The notes under the pieces: generated by a model | The model's input: the letters and a program-made list of their open reading frames with translations, nothing else | Database searches by the model: none | Told to the model about the DNA's origin: nothing | Source of the DNA: Bacilli bacterium | GTDB lineage: Bacteria; Bacillota_I; Bacilli_A; RF39; UBA660 | Direction: 5' to 3' | NCBI GenBank assembly: GCA_017433415.1 | Contig: JAFRHI010000015.1 | Span: 1-64,000, forward strand | Length of the DNA stretch: 64,000 nucleotides | Part shown: piece by piece, positions 45,177 through 53,910 of the stretch | Layout of the letters: the number at the start of each line of letters is the position of its first letter | Position numbering within the stretch: the first letter of the stretch is position 1 | Program-made: the position numbers and the translations under genes

Positions 45177-46673
45177 ATGAAAAAGAAATATATATTGTAT
45201 ACAATAATTGTTCTTATGCTTTTTTTCATTACTAATAAAGTCTATGCTCATTCTGACCCTAATTCATATGAAATAGACTGTTCACGGTCATGTTATGGAA
45301 CTAACGAATACAAAACTGTTGATGAGAAAATAGTTTTAGAAGATAGTATTTTAAAACAGTATGAAGGTAATACACCACAACAAGATGCAACATTTTCGCT
45401 TAAAGATATCAATAATCAAATACAAATTAATTATAGTAAAAGAAATACTTACCATTATATAGCTGTTAAAAAAATAACCTGTAGTTGTGGTATACGTAAC
45501 GTGTCATCTGCTGACTCTGATGTCCAAGTTGAAAAACTTGCCCAAACAACTATTAATGTTGATGATGCTTATGATGTGATAGAAGAATTGATATTAGAAC
45601 AATTTTATTCCATAACAACATATGAAAAATTAGAAGAAGAATTTCCTGATTATTCTTGTTTGGGGACTGGAGGATCAGTCCAAGGAAGAATAGTATCTAA
45701 AACAAAAGGTCAAGAAATAATTGAAAAGCTTGCAGAACGTGGTGCTAGTCACTGCACACCATATATAAATATAGTTTATCCAATGATAGTTGAAGAAACA
45801 AAATCTCCACCAGGGTATAAGAAAGCTGAAAAATATGTAGTATTAATTTCTGGTAAAATCATATTTTCAGAATCAAATAATCAATTAAAAAGATCATTTG
45901 AACCAGATGAAACTTCAGAAGACTACGGTTATTACAGATATGATCCAGACTATGATTATTCTGAAATGTATAAATTAACAGAAGAAGAATTAACTAGTTT
46001 TAAAAACGAATATAAAGTAGAGTTGCCAAAAGTAGAAACTAATATTTGTCATGAAGAAGAAATATGTGAATATGATGAAGAATGGGGCTATTATTATAAC
46101 TGTTCAATGCAACCAGTATGTAATTCCGCAAATGTAATAGTAAACAGTATAAGTGGCGTAGATTTAAAAATAGAAAATTATATTGAGGATACCTCTGTAG
46201 TTGCTGCTAAAAAAGGAGATAAATTAAAATATAAAGTAGTTGTCGCTAATCAAGGTGTTGATACTTCTCATAGTAATGTTATAACATCAGTAATACCAAA
46301 GGAATTAACATATGTAGAAGGATCAGCTAGTGGAAATGCTACTTATAACAAAATAACAAAAACAATTACTTGGACAGTTTCTGAATTAGATCCAAATGCA
46401 AGTGAAGAATTAACATATGATGTCACAGTAAACAACGATATCGCTGATATTAGTACTATTCAAATGCGTTCTAGTATAACAAGTGATGAAACTACAGAAT
46501 TAAAATCAATGCCAGTAACAGTAACAGTTGAAGAAAAAAATTCTAGTAACGTTATCCCAATTTTTAACAGTCCAAAAACAGGAGCCCTTTTATCAATAAT
46601 AATGTTAATATCTTCACTAGTAATAGTTGGCTTCCTAACAATTAAGTATTTCAAGAAACAACAAAATAATTAA
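45177..46673 (+). CDS. Surface protein with DUF11-like domain and SPKTG anchor (paralog 2)
   Basis: 498 residues, a close paralog of the preceding gene. Signal peptide (FFITNKVYA), unknown cysteine-containing body (CSCGIR, CHEEEICEY), DUF11-like domain (KKGDKLKYKVVVANQGVD) and C-terminal SPKTGALLSIIMLISSLVIV then KYFKKQQNN. Only the DUF11 and anchor part is near-identical to paralog 1; the body diverges. Promoter, terminator and gene are repeated together, so it is a tandem duplication. GGGAGAAATT site. Confidence 0.75.
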   Translation: MKKKYILYTIIVLMLFFITNKVYAHSDPNSYEIDCSRSCYGTNEYKTVDEKIVLEDSILKQYEGNTPQQDATFSLKDINNQIQINYSKRNTYHYIAVKKITCSCGIRNVSSADSDVQVEKLAQTTINVDDAYDVIEELILEQFYSITTYEKLEEEFPDYSCLGTGGSVQGRIVSKTKGQEIIEKLAERGASHCTPYINIVYPMIVEETKSPPGYKKAEKYVVLISGKIIFSESNNQLKRSFEPDETSEDYGYYRYDPDYDYSEMYKLTEEELTSFKNEYKVELPKVETNICHEEEICEYDEEWGYYYNCSMQPVCNSANVIVNSISGVDLKIENYIEDTSVVAAKKGDKLKYKVVVANQGVDTSHSNVITSVIPKELTYVEGSASGNATYNKITKTITWTVSELDPNASEELTYDVTVNNDIADISTIQMRSSITSDETTELKSMPVTVTVEEKNSSNVIPIFNSPKTGALLSIIMLISSLVIVGFLTIKYFKKQQNN

Positions 46674-46680
46674 TACTTAT

Positions 46681-46706
46681 AAGTTTGTCTTTATGACAAA
46701 CTTTTT
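46681..46706 (+). terminator. Intrinsic terminator
   Basis: 9-bp stem AAGTTTGTC / GACAAACTT, TTTAT loop, T-run. Confidence 0.8.
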
Positions 46707-46707
46707 A

Positions 46708-46736
46708 TTGGCTTAATTTTATTTGTAAGTTATAAT
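46708..46736 (+). promoter_or_regulatory. Promoter of ClpX-like gene
   Basis: TTGGCT (46708-46713), 17-nt spacer, TATAAT (46731-46736). Confidence 0.7.
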
Positions 46737-46755
46737 AAGTAACTAGGTGATTTCA

Positions 46756-48378
46756 ATGGAAACAACTAAGAAAGAATATGATTATGGTATAAGATATTAT
46801 GTCTCAAATATACGAGATAATCTTTATGAATTATATCCAATTGGACTTATAAAAGGGGAAATATCATATATTGATAGTCAGTTTATAACAGATAGTGATA
46901 TCTTACCAATCCTTGTTGATAAGCATAGTTTAACTGATTTAGAAATAGTAGGAAATGTTTATTCAGAAGATGATTTAAGAAAACTATATGACTATCAAGA
47001 TGATGATCTTTCTTTTTTAGAAAACTATTTTTATAGTGAATATAAAGATTTAATTCTTATAATTGTAACAGAAAATGATAGTGATTATTTCAGAAAAAGT
47101 GAAATAAATATTGCTCCTCTTTTATCAAGAGATACCGTTATATCTTGTTCTCTAAACAACGGAGAACCAACAATTGCCTTAAATAATGAAGCACTTAATG
47201 AATTATTAAATGCAGATTCTAGAGAAGAATTAATAGAATTATTAAAGCGTTATCAAAAATTTATTAGTAAATTTAAAGATATGCAAAAAAGAGATGGTGT
47301 AACTAAAGTATCACTAGAAAATGGTAAAGTAATTGGTGTTGAAACCACAAAAAAAGTATCTGACATGGCTAAAGAAATAGGAATAAGCACTTTAAAAAAA
47401 CAATTAGAAACAACTAGAGATATTACCTATTCTGGCTTAAAGAAAGCTATTAAAGAAGAAATATTTGGTCATGATAAAGAAATAGATACTTTTGCTCAAA
47501 GAATGTATATGAATTATACTGCAATCGATGGCGAGCCAGTAGAGTCAATTCTTTTAGTAGGACCAACTGGAACCGGAAAAACGGAAACAGTACGTGTTGC
47601 CTGCCGATATTTAAATATTCCTTTTTTTGAAACTAATGCATCCAATTTAGTTCCTCAAGGTATTAAAGGTACAAGTATTGAAGATGTCATAGTAGGATTA
47701 TATGAACAGGCAAATTGTGATTTAGAAAGAGCTGAAAGAGGTTGTATCTTTTTAGATGAATTTGACAAGTTAAATGACTCTGAATTAGAAATAAAAACAG
47801 CTATAAAGAATATTTTATTGACATTTACTGCTGGTGGAACATTTCCAATAAACAATGATCGTTTCTATTTCGATTTCAATTCAGCAATGGCGATAAAAGT
47901 TTACGCTGGCGTATTTGATAAAGTTAATGGAATAACTACAACAATTGGCTTTAGTAGCAACTTAGAGCATAAGGTAATATTAAAAACAGAAGAAGAATTA
48001 CGCAAAAGTATTATTAAAAATAATTATTTTAGTGATGAAGAATTATCTAGAATAAGTAAAATATTATTCTATAAAGAATTATCCAGAGAAACCAGAAAAA
48101 ATATTCTCCTATATGCAAAATCAAGTGAATTTGCCAAGAAAAAAGCTCGCTATAAAAGGCAATTTGGTTTAGAATTGATTGCTACAGAAGATTTTGTTGA
48201 AGAAATTTTAGATAGCATCCCAACAGATACTCAAGGAATGAGAAATGTTAACAACAAATTAAAAAGTGTTTTAGATGAAGCTGAAAAAGCTTTATTAGAT
48301 GATGAAGAAAAAGGACATAAGAGATTAGTTCTTACAAAAGAAACAGTAACTAATCCCAAGAATTTCGATTTAAGGTAG
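46756..48378 (+). CDS. ClpX-like AAA+ ATPase with unique N-terminus
   Basis: 540 residues from ATG 46756 (AGGTGA upstream). Residues ~235-520 match the ClpX core: Walker A GPTGTGKT (269-276), Walker B FLDEFDKL (D334-E335), AGVFDKV, and sensor-2 GMRNVNNKL. The ClpP-docking tripeptide is I397-G398-F399, in the ClpX place. The pore loop is G302-I-K-G305 instead of GYVG, so the pore Tyr is lost. The ClpX zinc domain is replaced by ~230 residues of unknown fold rich in acidic residues. Substrate recognition must differ from ClpX. Not the housekeeping clpX. Confidence 0.8.
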   Translation: METTKKEYDYGIRYYVSNIRDNLYELYPIGLIKGEISYIDSQFITDSDILPILVDKHSLTDLEIVGNVYSEDDLRKLYDYQDDDLSFLENYFYSEYKDLILIIVTENDSDYFRKSEINIAPLLSRDTVISCSLNNGEPTIALNNEALNELLNADSREELIELLKRYQKFISKFKDMQKRDGVTKVSLENGKVIGVETTKKVSDMAKEIGISTLKKQLETTRDITYSGLKKAIKEEIFGHDKEIDTFAQRMYMNYTAIDGEPVESILLVGPTGTGKTETVRVACRYLNIPFFETNASNLVPQGIKGTSIEDVIVGLYEQANCDLERAERGCIFLDEFDKLNDSELEIKTAIKNILLTFTAGGTFPINNDRFYFDFNSAMAIKVYAGVFDKVNGITTTIGFSSNLEHKVILKTEEELRKSIIKNNYFSDEELSRISKILFYKELSRETRKNILLYAKSSEFAKKKARYKRQFGLELIATEDFVEEILDSIPTDTQGMRNVNNKLKSVLDEAEKALLDDEEKGHKRLVLTKETVTNPKNFDLR

Positions 48379-48382
48379 TGTA

Positions 48383-48406
48383 AAGGAAGATAGATATCTT
48401 CTTTTT
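48383..48406 (+). terminator. Intrinsic terminator
   Basis: Stem GAAGAT / ATCTTC extended by G-U and A-T pairs, AGAT loop, T-run. Confidence 0.65.
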
Positions 48407-48409
48407 CTT

Positions 48410-48438
48410 TTGAGAGTCATACTTATAAATGGTATAAT
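48410..48438 (+). promoter_or_regulatory. Sigma-A promoter of P-type ATPase gene
   Basis: TTGAGA (48410-48415), 17-nt spacer, TATAAT (48433-48438), extended -10 TG at 48430-48431. Confidence 0.8.
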
Positions 48439-48459
48439 ATATAAGAATAGGTGATTTGG

Positions 48460-51084
48460 ATGAAAGAAAATAGATACTATGCTATGTCTCTTGAAGAAAT
48501 ATATCAAAAATTTAGAACAGATGAAGTCGGACTATCTTCTAAAGAAGTAGAAAAAAGAATTCAAAGAGATGGAGAAAACGCTCTTCCGGTAAAAGAAACT
48601 GATAGTATTTTAAAGGTTTTTATTAATGAATTATTAGATCCAATTGTTTTATTATTAATAATTGCAATTATTGCTTCTTTATTAGTAGGAGAAACAGTTG
48701 ATGCAATAGCAATTTTCTTAATAGTTTTAGTTGATCTTATTATAGGAACAATTCAAGAAAATAAAGCTAATAAAACAGTTGAATCTTTATCAAAATTAGT
48801 ACCAGAAACAGTTATCGTTGAAAGAGATGGAAAAGAAGTAGAAATAGATGCCAAAGAATTGGTTGTGGGTGATTATGTTCATATTACATCTGGTGATAAA
48901 GTACCAGCTGATCTAAGAATAGTTAATTCTCATAATTTAACAGTAGATGAGTCAATATTAACAGGTGAAAGTGTTAATGTGGAAAAAAACTCCAAAAAAT
49001 TAGCTAATAAAAATCTAGGTATTTCATCAAGAATAAATATGTTATTTGCTGGAACCAATGTTATAACTGGAAGGGCAGAAGCAATCGTTGTAGGCACAGG
49101 ATTAAATACCGAGATAGGACATATTGCTGATACATTAAATAACACAGAAGAAGAAAAATCACCTTTAACTATAAGGGTAGAAAAATTTTCTAAGCAAATA
49201 AGTGTTTTAATTGGAATATTAGCTATAATAATTGCCATAATTTTAATAAAACATGGCATGCCACTAGAAGAGGTCTTAGTTTCAGTAATAGCATTAGCTG
49301 TATCAGCTATGCCAGAAGGATTACCACTTGCTTTAACTATGGCTTTAACAATTGCTTCAAACAAAATGGCCAGTAAAAAAGTTGTTGTAAAAAAACTATA
49401 TTCAGTTGAAGCTCTTGGTAGTTGTACAACAATCGCAACTGATAAAACAGGAACGCTAACAGTAAATGAACAAACTGCTAAAAAAATTGTTTTACCAAAC
49501 AACTTAGAATATATAATAACTGGCTCTGGATATTCACTAAATGGAAATATCGTTGGAGAAAAATTAGAAAAAGCCAGGGAGTTAATTGAACTGGGAGTAA
49601 TTAATAATGAAGCAAAACTTACAAAAGATGAACATATTGGAGATTCCATTGATTTAGCCTTCTTAGTTCTAGGCGAAAAAGGTAAAATAAAAACACATGA
49701 TATTGAAATAATAGAAACAATTCCTTATGAATCAGAAAATAAATATTCTGCAGTATTTTATAAAAAAGGCAAAGACACATATTGCACAATCAAAGGATCA
49801 CCAGAAGTAGTATTATCATTCTGTAATAGCGCTAATCTAAAAAAAGAGTTTAATAAAGAAGCAATTTTTGAGCAAAACGAAGAATTATCAAAAGATGGTT
49901 ACCGAGTTATTGCTTTAGCCAATGGCAAAATTAATATTGATTCTTATACGGAAAAAGATATTAAAGAATTATGTTTTATGGGACTAGTAGGCTTCATTGA
50001 TCCTATTAGAAAAGAAGTAATATCTGCAATTAAGAACTGTGAAAAAGCTGGTATTAACGTTTTAATGATAACTGGAGATCAACCTTTAACTGCCTATAAA
50101 ATTGCTAAAGATTTGAAGTTAACAAATAAATATAGTGAAGTAACAGAGGGAAATGAAGTAGAGGAAAAACTTCGTGGAACAAAAGCTTCATTTGATAGTT
50201 TCGTTAAAACAAAAAAAGTTTTTGCAAGAGTAACACCTATCCAAAAACTAAAAATAGTTGAGTCACTAAAAAGAACAGGTGAGTATGTTGCTGTAACAGG
50301 AGATGGAGCGAACGATGCTCCAGCGCTAAAAGCTGCTAATATTGGTATTGCTATGGGAAGTGGTACAGATATTGCTCATGAAGCTAGTAAAATGATTGTT
50401 ATGGATGATAATTTTAAATCTATCGTAAATGGTATTCTAGAAGGAAGAGTAGCTTATTCTAATATTCGAAAAATAACATACTTCTTAATATCTTGTGGTC
50501 TTGCTGAAGTGTTGTTCTATCTACTATCAATACTATTTAATTTACCTATGCCTTTAGTTGCTATTCAACTTCTGTGGCTAAATGTTGTAACAGACGGAAT
50601 TCAAGATATCGGATTATCATTTGAAAAAGCAGAAGACGATATAATGAAAGCCCCCCCTAGAAATCCTAAAGAAAATCTTTTTGATAGAAATTTAATAGAA
50701 GAAATACTAATATCTGGAATCACAATTGGTATATTAGTATTTGCTCTTTGGTATTATTTAATAAAAGTATCTTCAATGGATATCAAATTAGCACGTAGTT
50801 ATATTATGGCTTTAATGATTATTATCCAAAATGTTCATGCTTTCAACTGTCGTAGTGAAAAAACAAGTTTATTTAAATTGAAGATAAATAGTAATCCATT
50901 ATTTATAATTGGAGTTATTTCATCAGTATTATTAGGAATAGCAGTTTTAGAAATTAGAGGCTTATCCATATTCCTAAAAACAACGCATTTACCATGGATT
51001 TCATTATTGGCATTAGTAGTTCTAAGTTCTTTCATAACTATAGTAATGGAGGTCTATAAAAAAATAAAATACCATCATAAATAA
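48460..51084 (+). CDS. Calcium-type P-type ATPase
   Basis: 874 residues from ATG 48460 (TAGGTGA upstream; GTG 48451 is in the site). P2-type cation pump: actuator TGES (in ILTGESVNVE), M4 PEGLP, phosphorylation DKTGTLT, KGSPE in the N-domain, hinge TGDGANDAPALK, and M6 NVVTDG. The order and length match SERCA/PMR1-like bacterial Ca2+ exporters. M6 reads NVVTDGIQD, where calcium pumps usually have a Pro-Ala pair, so the ion is not certain. Own promoter. Confidence 0.88.
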   Translation: MKENRYYAMSLEEIYQKFRTDEVGLSSKEVEKRIQRDGENALPVKETDSILKVFINELLDPIVLLLIIAIIASLLVGETVDAIAIFLIVLVDLIIGTIQENKANKTVESLSKLVPETVIVERDGKEVEIDAKELVVGDYVHITSGDKVPADLRIVNSHNLTVDESILTGESVNVEKNSKKLANKNLGISSRINMLFAGTNVITGRAEAIVVGTGLNTEIGHIADTLNNTEEEKSPLTIRVEKFSKQISVLIGILAIIIAIILIKHGMPLEEVLVSVIALAVSAMPEGLPLALTMALTIASNKMASKKVVVKKLYSVEALGSCTTIATDKTGTLTVNEQTAKKIVLPNNLEYIITGSGYSLNGNIVGEKLEKARELIELGVINNEAKLTKDEHIGDSIDLAFLVLGEKGKIKTHDIEIIETIPYESENKYSAVFYKKGKDTYCTIKGSPEVVLSFCNSANLKKEFNKEAIFEQNEELSKDGYRVIALANGKINIDSYTEKDIKELCFMGLVGFIDPIRKEVISAIKNCEKAGINVLMITGDQPLTAYKIAKDLKLTNKYSEVTEGNEVEEKLRGTKASFDSFVKTKKVFARVTPIQKLKIVESLKRTGEYVAVTGDGANDAPALKAANIGIAMGSGTDIAHEASKMIVMDDNFKSIVNGILEGRVAYSNIRKITYFLISCGLAEVLFYLLSILFNLPMPLVAIQLLWLNVVTDGIQDIGLSFEKAEDDIMKAPPRNPKENLFDRNLIEEILISGITIGILVFALWYYLIKVSSMDIKLARSYIMALMIIIQNVHAFNCRSEKTSLFKLKINSNPLFIIGVISSVLLGIAVLEIRGLSIFLKTTHLPWISLLALVVLSSFITIVMEVYKKIKYHHK

Positions 51085-51090
51085 ACAATA

Positions 51091-51099
51091 TGATATAAT
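51091..51099 (+). promoter_or_regulatory. Extended -10 promoter of tkt
   Basis: TGATATAAT (TATAAT 51094-51099); -35 weak. Confidence 0.55.
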
Positions 51100-51121
51100 A
51101 AATACAAATAGGAGTGATAAT

Positions 51122-53110
51122 ATGCCTAATGAACTTATTCAAGAAGAAATTAACCAATCAAAAATAATTGATCAAATTAGATGTCTTGCTATTGATATGA
51201 TTAGTGAGGCCAAAAGTGGTCACCCTGGAATTGCTTTAGGAGCAGCCCCTATAGTCTATGCTTTATATGCTAATCATTTAAGAATAGACCCCAAAAATCC
51301 TAATTATTTTAATAGAGACCGCTTTATTTTGTCTGCAGGACATGCTTCAGCATTATTATATGCAACGCTATATATGGCTGGTTATGATTTAACACTTGAT
51401 GATTTAAAAGCTTTTCGCCAAATAGATTCAAAAACACCAGGTCATCCTGAGTATGGGATAACACCGGGAGTCGATTGTTCTTCTGGACCACTTGGGCAAG
51501 GTTTAGCAACAGCTATTGGTGTTGCTATGGCAGAGGCTAATTTAAGAGCCAAATATAATAAGGGTAAAAATCCATTGATTGACTTTAATACTTATGTCTT
51601 ATGCGGTGATGGAGACTTAATGGAAGGAATATCTTATGAAGCTGCATCACTTGCTGGAACATTGAAACTAAACAAATTAATTGTTTTATATGATTCAAAT
51701 AATATTTGCCTAGATGGCCCAACTTCTTTAACATTTAATGAAAATATCGCAATGCGTTTTATTTCTCAGGGCTGGAATGTTATTAGTGTAGAAGATGGTA
51801 ATAGTTTTGAACTTATTTCAAAAGCTATTGAAGAGGCTAAAACAAGTACTGAAAAACCAACCTTAATAGAAATTAAAACAACTATTGGCAAATACTCAGA
51901 AAATGCTGGAACAAACAAAGTACATGGCGCACCTTTATCAAAGGAAGATATATCTAATATTAAAGAAACTCTAGGTATTAGAGATATACCATTTGCTATA
52001 TCACAAAATACTTGTGAGGAATTTCGTCAAATCATCAATGACCGCTGTCAAAATTTATCAGCTGAGTTTGACAGAAAAATTCTTTCTTTAGATGATAAAA
52101 CTCTAAATGAATTGCGCTATTTTATGGAACCAGACAAAAAACTTCAAATGAACAGTTTTACTTATGATCCACCAGAAGATAATTTAGAAGCTACTAGAGA
52201 TACATCACAAAAGATTTTAAACTATATGTCAAAATTATATCCATTTATCATAGGTGGTTCTGCTGACTTGTTTGCCTCAAATAAGACATATATCAAAGAT
52301 GGTTGTAACTTCCAAGCAGATAATTATTTAGGAAAAAACATTTACTTTGGTGTAAGAGAACATGCTATGGGAGCAATCTTAAATGGACTTAGTCTTTGCG
52401 GATTTAGACCCTATGGCTCAACCTTCTTAGTATTTTCCGATTATCTAAAACCAGCGATTAGAATGGCTGCTTTGATGAATCTTCAAAATATATATGTATT
52501 TAGTCATGATTCAATAAGTGTCGGAGAGGATGGACCAACTCATCAACCTGTTGAACAATTATTAGCTTTAAGAAGTTTACCTAATTTAGAAGTATTTCGT
52601 CCCGCAGATGCTAATGAAACAATAGGTGCATATAAAGCAATTTTTGCTAAAAGTAATGGTCCAAGTGTAATTTCTCTTGCTAGAAATAAAACAAAAATAT
52701 TAGAAGTTACAAAAGCAAACGAAGTAGAAAAAGGTGGCTATATCTTAATAGATCCAATAAAAAAAGCAGATGCTATCCTAATATCTAGTGGCGAAGAATT
52801 ACATTTAGCAATAGAAGTTGCTAATAGATTAAAACCAAAAGGTATAGATTTAAGAGTTGTATCAATGCCAAACTTAGAGAGATTTTTAAAACAAACTCCA
52901 GAATATATTGAAGATGTATTACCAGTAGAAATAAGAAAAATAGTAATAGAAGCATCATCAAGTTATTCATGGAATAAACTTATTTATAATAGTAAATATT
53001 TAATTACTTTAGATAAATTTGGAGCTAGTGGAAAATATCAAGATGTATATAAAAAATATGGCTTTGATGTAGACTCATTAGAAGAAAAAGTAGAAGAATT
53101 ACTTAAATAG
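51122..53110 (+). CDS. tkt: Transketolase
   Basis: Thiamine-diphosphate enzyme of the pentose phosphate pathway. 662 residues, standard length. N-terminal SGHPGIALGAAPI, ThDP/Mg motif GDGDLMEG, HGAPL, then the pyrimidine domain with FGVREHAMGAILNG and DSISVGEDGPTHQPVEQL. Followed by sirA-like and yneF, as in Bacillus (tkt-yneE-yneF). AGGAGTGAT site. Confidence 0.97.
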   Translation: MPNELIQEEINQSKIIDQIRCLAIDMISEAKSGHPGIALGAAPIVYALYANHLRIDPKNPNYFNRDRFILSAGHASALLYATLYMAGYDLTLDDLKAFRQIDSKTPGHPEYGITPGVDCSSGPLGQGLATAIGVAMAEANLRAKYNKGKNPLIDFNTYVLCGDGDLMEGISYEAASLAGTLKLNKLIVLYDSNNICLDGPTSLTFNENIAMRFISQGWNVISVEDGNSFELISKAIEEAKTSTEKPTLIEIKTTIGKYSENAGTNKVHGAPLSKEDISNIKETLGIRDIPFAISQNTCEEFRQIINDRCQNLSAEFDRKILSLDDKTLNELRYFMEPDKKLQMNSFTYDPPEDNLEATRDTSQKILNYMSKLYPFIIGGSADLFASNKTYIKDGCNFQADNYLGKNIYFGVREHAMGAILNGLSLCGFRPYGSTFLVFSDYLKPAIRMAALMNLQNIYVFSHDSISVGEDGPTHQPVEQLLALRSLPNLEVFRPADANETIGAYKAIFAKSNGPSVISLARNKTKILEVTKANEVEKGGYILIDPIKKADAILISSGEELHLAIEVANRLKPKGIDLRVVSMPNLERFLKQTPEYIEDVLPVEIRKIVIEASSSYSWNKLIYNSKYLITLDKFGASGKYQDVYKKYGFDVDSLEEKVEELLK

Positions 53111-53169
53111 TAATTCTTTTTTCAACAAAAATAGACTTATCATTTTGTTACTATTGATTTGGTGATAAA

Positions 53170-53601
53170 ATGAAAACTTATTATATCTTTAAAATAAAAA
53201 AAGAATTTGTAAATCTATATAAGGATACTCCTAGTGTTCTATATAATATTTTAAAAAACATATACTATTTAGAAAGAGAAGAAGCAGATTATGGCTACAA
53301 TCTATTTAAACAATTAACAATTCCATTAAATAAAAATAAGTTAGATAGAGATATATTTTTAAAATTTCATCAAGATATTCCTTATTCTAAAAGAAAGAAT
53401 ACTCATTACATTAATAATTTATATCGTAATGAAATAAGTAGATTAACAATTAATAATTCTTATTTGAAACTTGAAGTAGAACAAAATTTTTCAACATTCT
53501 TTAAAATATTAGAAGAAGAATCAGATGATCTATTTGCCTGCCCATTTAAGAAAGTCGACTTTTTCTTTTTGAATGAATATAATAGAAAAATCCTTGTCTA
53601 A
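53170..53601 (+). CDS. sirA: SirA-like replication-initiation inhibitor
   Basis: 143 residues, no membrane segment. Resemblance to B. subtilis SirA (148 aa) is at both ends: YYIFKIKKEFVNLYKDTPSVLYNIL (compare YYTYLIKEEFAN...RESVMFRLF) and LFACPFKKVDFFFLNE-YNRKILV at the C-terminus. SirA blocks DnaA at the onset of sporulation. The call rests on partial similarity plus exact gene order tkt-sirA-yneF. GGTGATAAA site. Confidence 0.65.
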   Translation: MKTYYIFKIKKEFVNLYKDTPSVLYNILKNIYYLEREEADYGYNLFKQLTIPLNKNKLDRDIFLKFHQDIPYSKRKNTHYINNLYRNEISRLTINNSYLKLEVEQNFSTFFKILEEESDDLFACPFKKVDFFFLNEYNRKILV

Positions 53602-53643
53602 ATCTAATTATTTATGTAAAATAAAGAAGAAGGAGATGAATTT

Positions 53644-53853
53644 ATGTTACATGACATTTTAATATTATTAGTTGGTCTTCTACTAGGAGCAGTAATTGGC
53701 TTCTTTGGTGCTAGACTTTTTATGAAAAAATATTTAAAGAAAAATCCACCAATCAATGAGGATATGATTAAAGCATTAATGATGCAGATGGGTAGGAAAC
53801 CAAATCAAAAACAAATTAATCAAATGATGAAAGCCATGGAGAAATACCAATAG
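53644..53853 (+). CDS. yneF: YneF, UPF0154 membrane protein
   Basis: 69 residues: one membrane helix ([21 protein letters not shown]) followed by [19 protein letters not shown] and [18 protein letters not shown], the family signature. Function unknown; sits after sirA as in Bacillus. AAGGAGATG site; terminator overlaps the stop. Confidence 0.93.
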   Translation: MLHDILILLVGLLLGAVIGFFGARLFMKKYLKKNPPINEDMIKALMMQMGRKPNQKQINQMMKAMEKYQ

Positions 53854-53867
53854 TGTTTCTCTTTTTT
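53839..53867 (+). terminator. Intrinsic terminator overlapping yneF stop
   Basis: 9-bp stem GAGAAATAC / GTGTTTCTC (one G-U), CAATA loop, T-run. Confidence 0.8.
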
Positions 53868-53875
53868 ATTTAATG

Positions 53876-53884
53876 TGATATAAT
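53876..53884 (+). promoter_or_regulatory. Extended -10 promoter of uvrC
   Basis: TGATATAAT (TATAAT 53879-53884). Confidence 0.55.
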
Positions 53885-53910
53885 CAAAGAGATTTTAAGG
53901 GGTGATTACC

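Noticed and set aside
48930-49649. Long reverse-strand open frame (239 codons) inside the P-type ATPase gene
   Set aside because: It is antisense to a well-conserved ATPase, and no ribosome binding site or promoter fits. It is a shadow of the + strand codon pattern.
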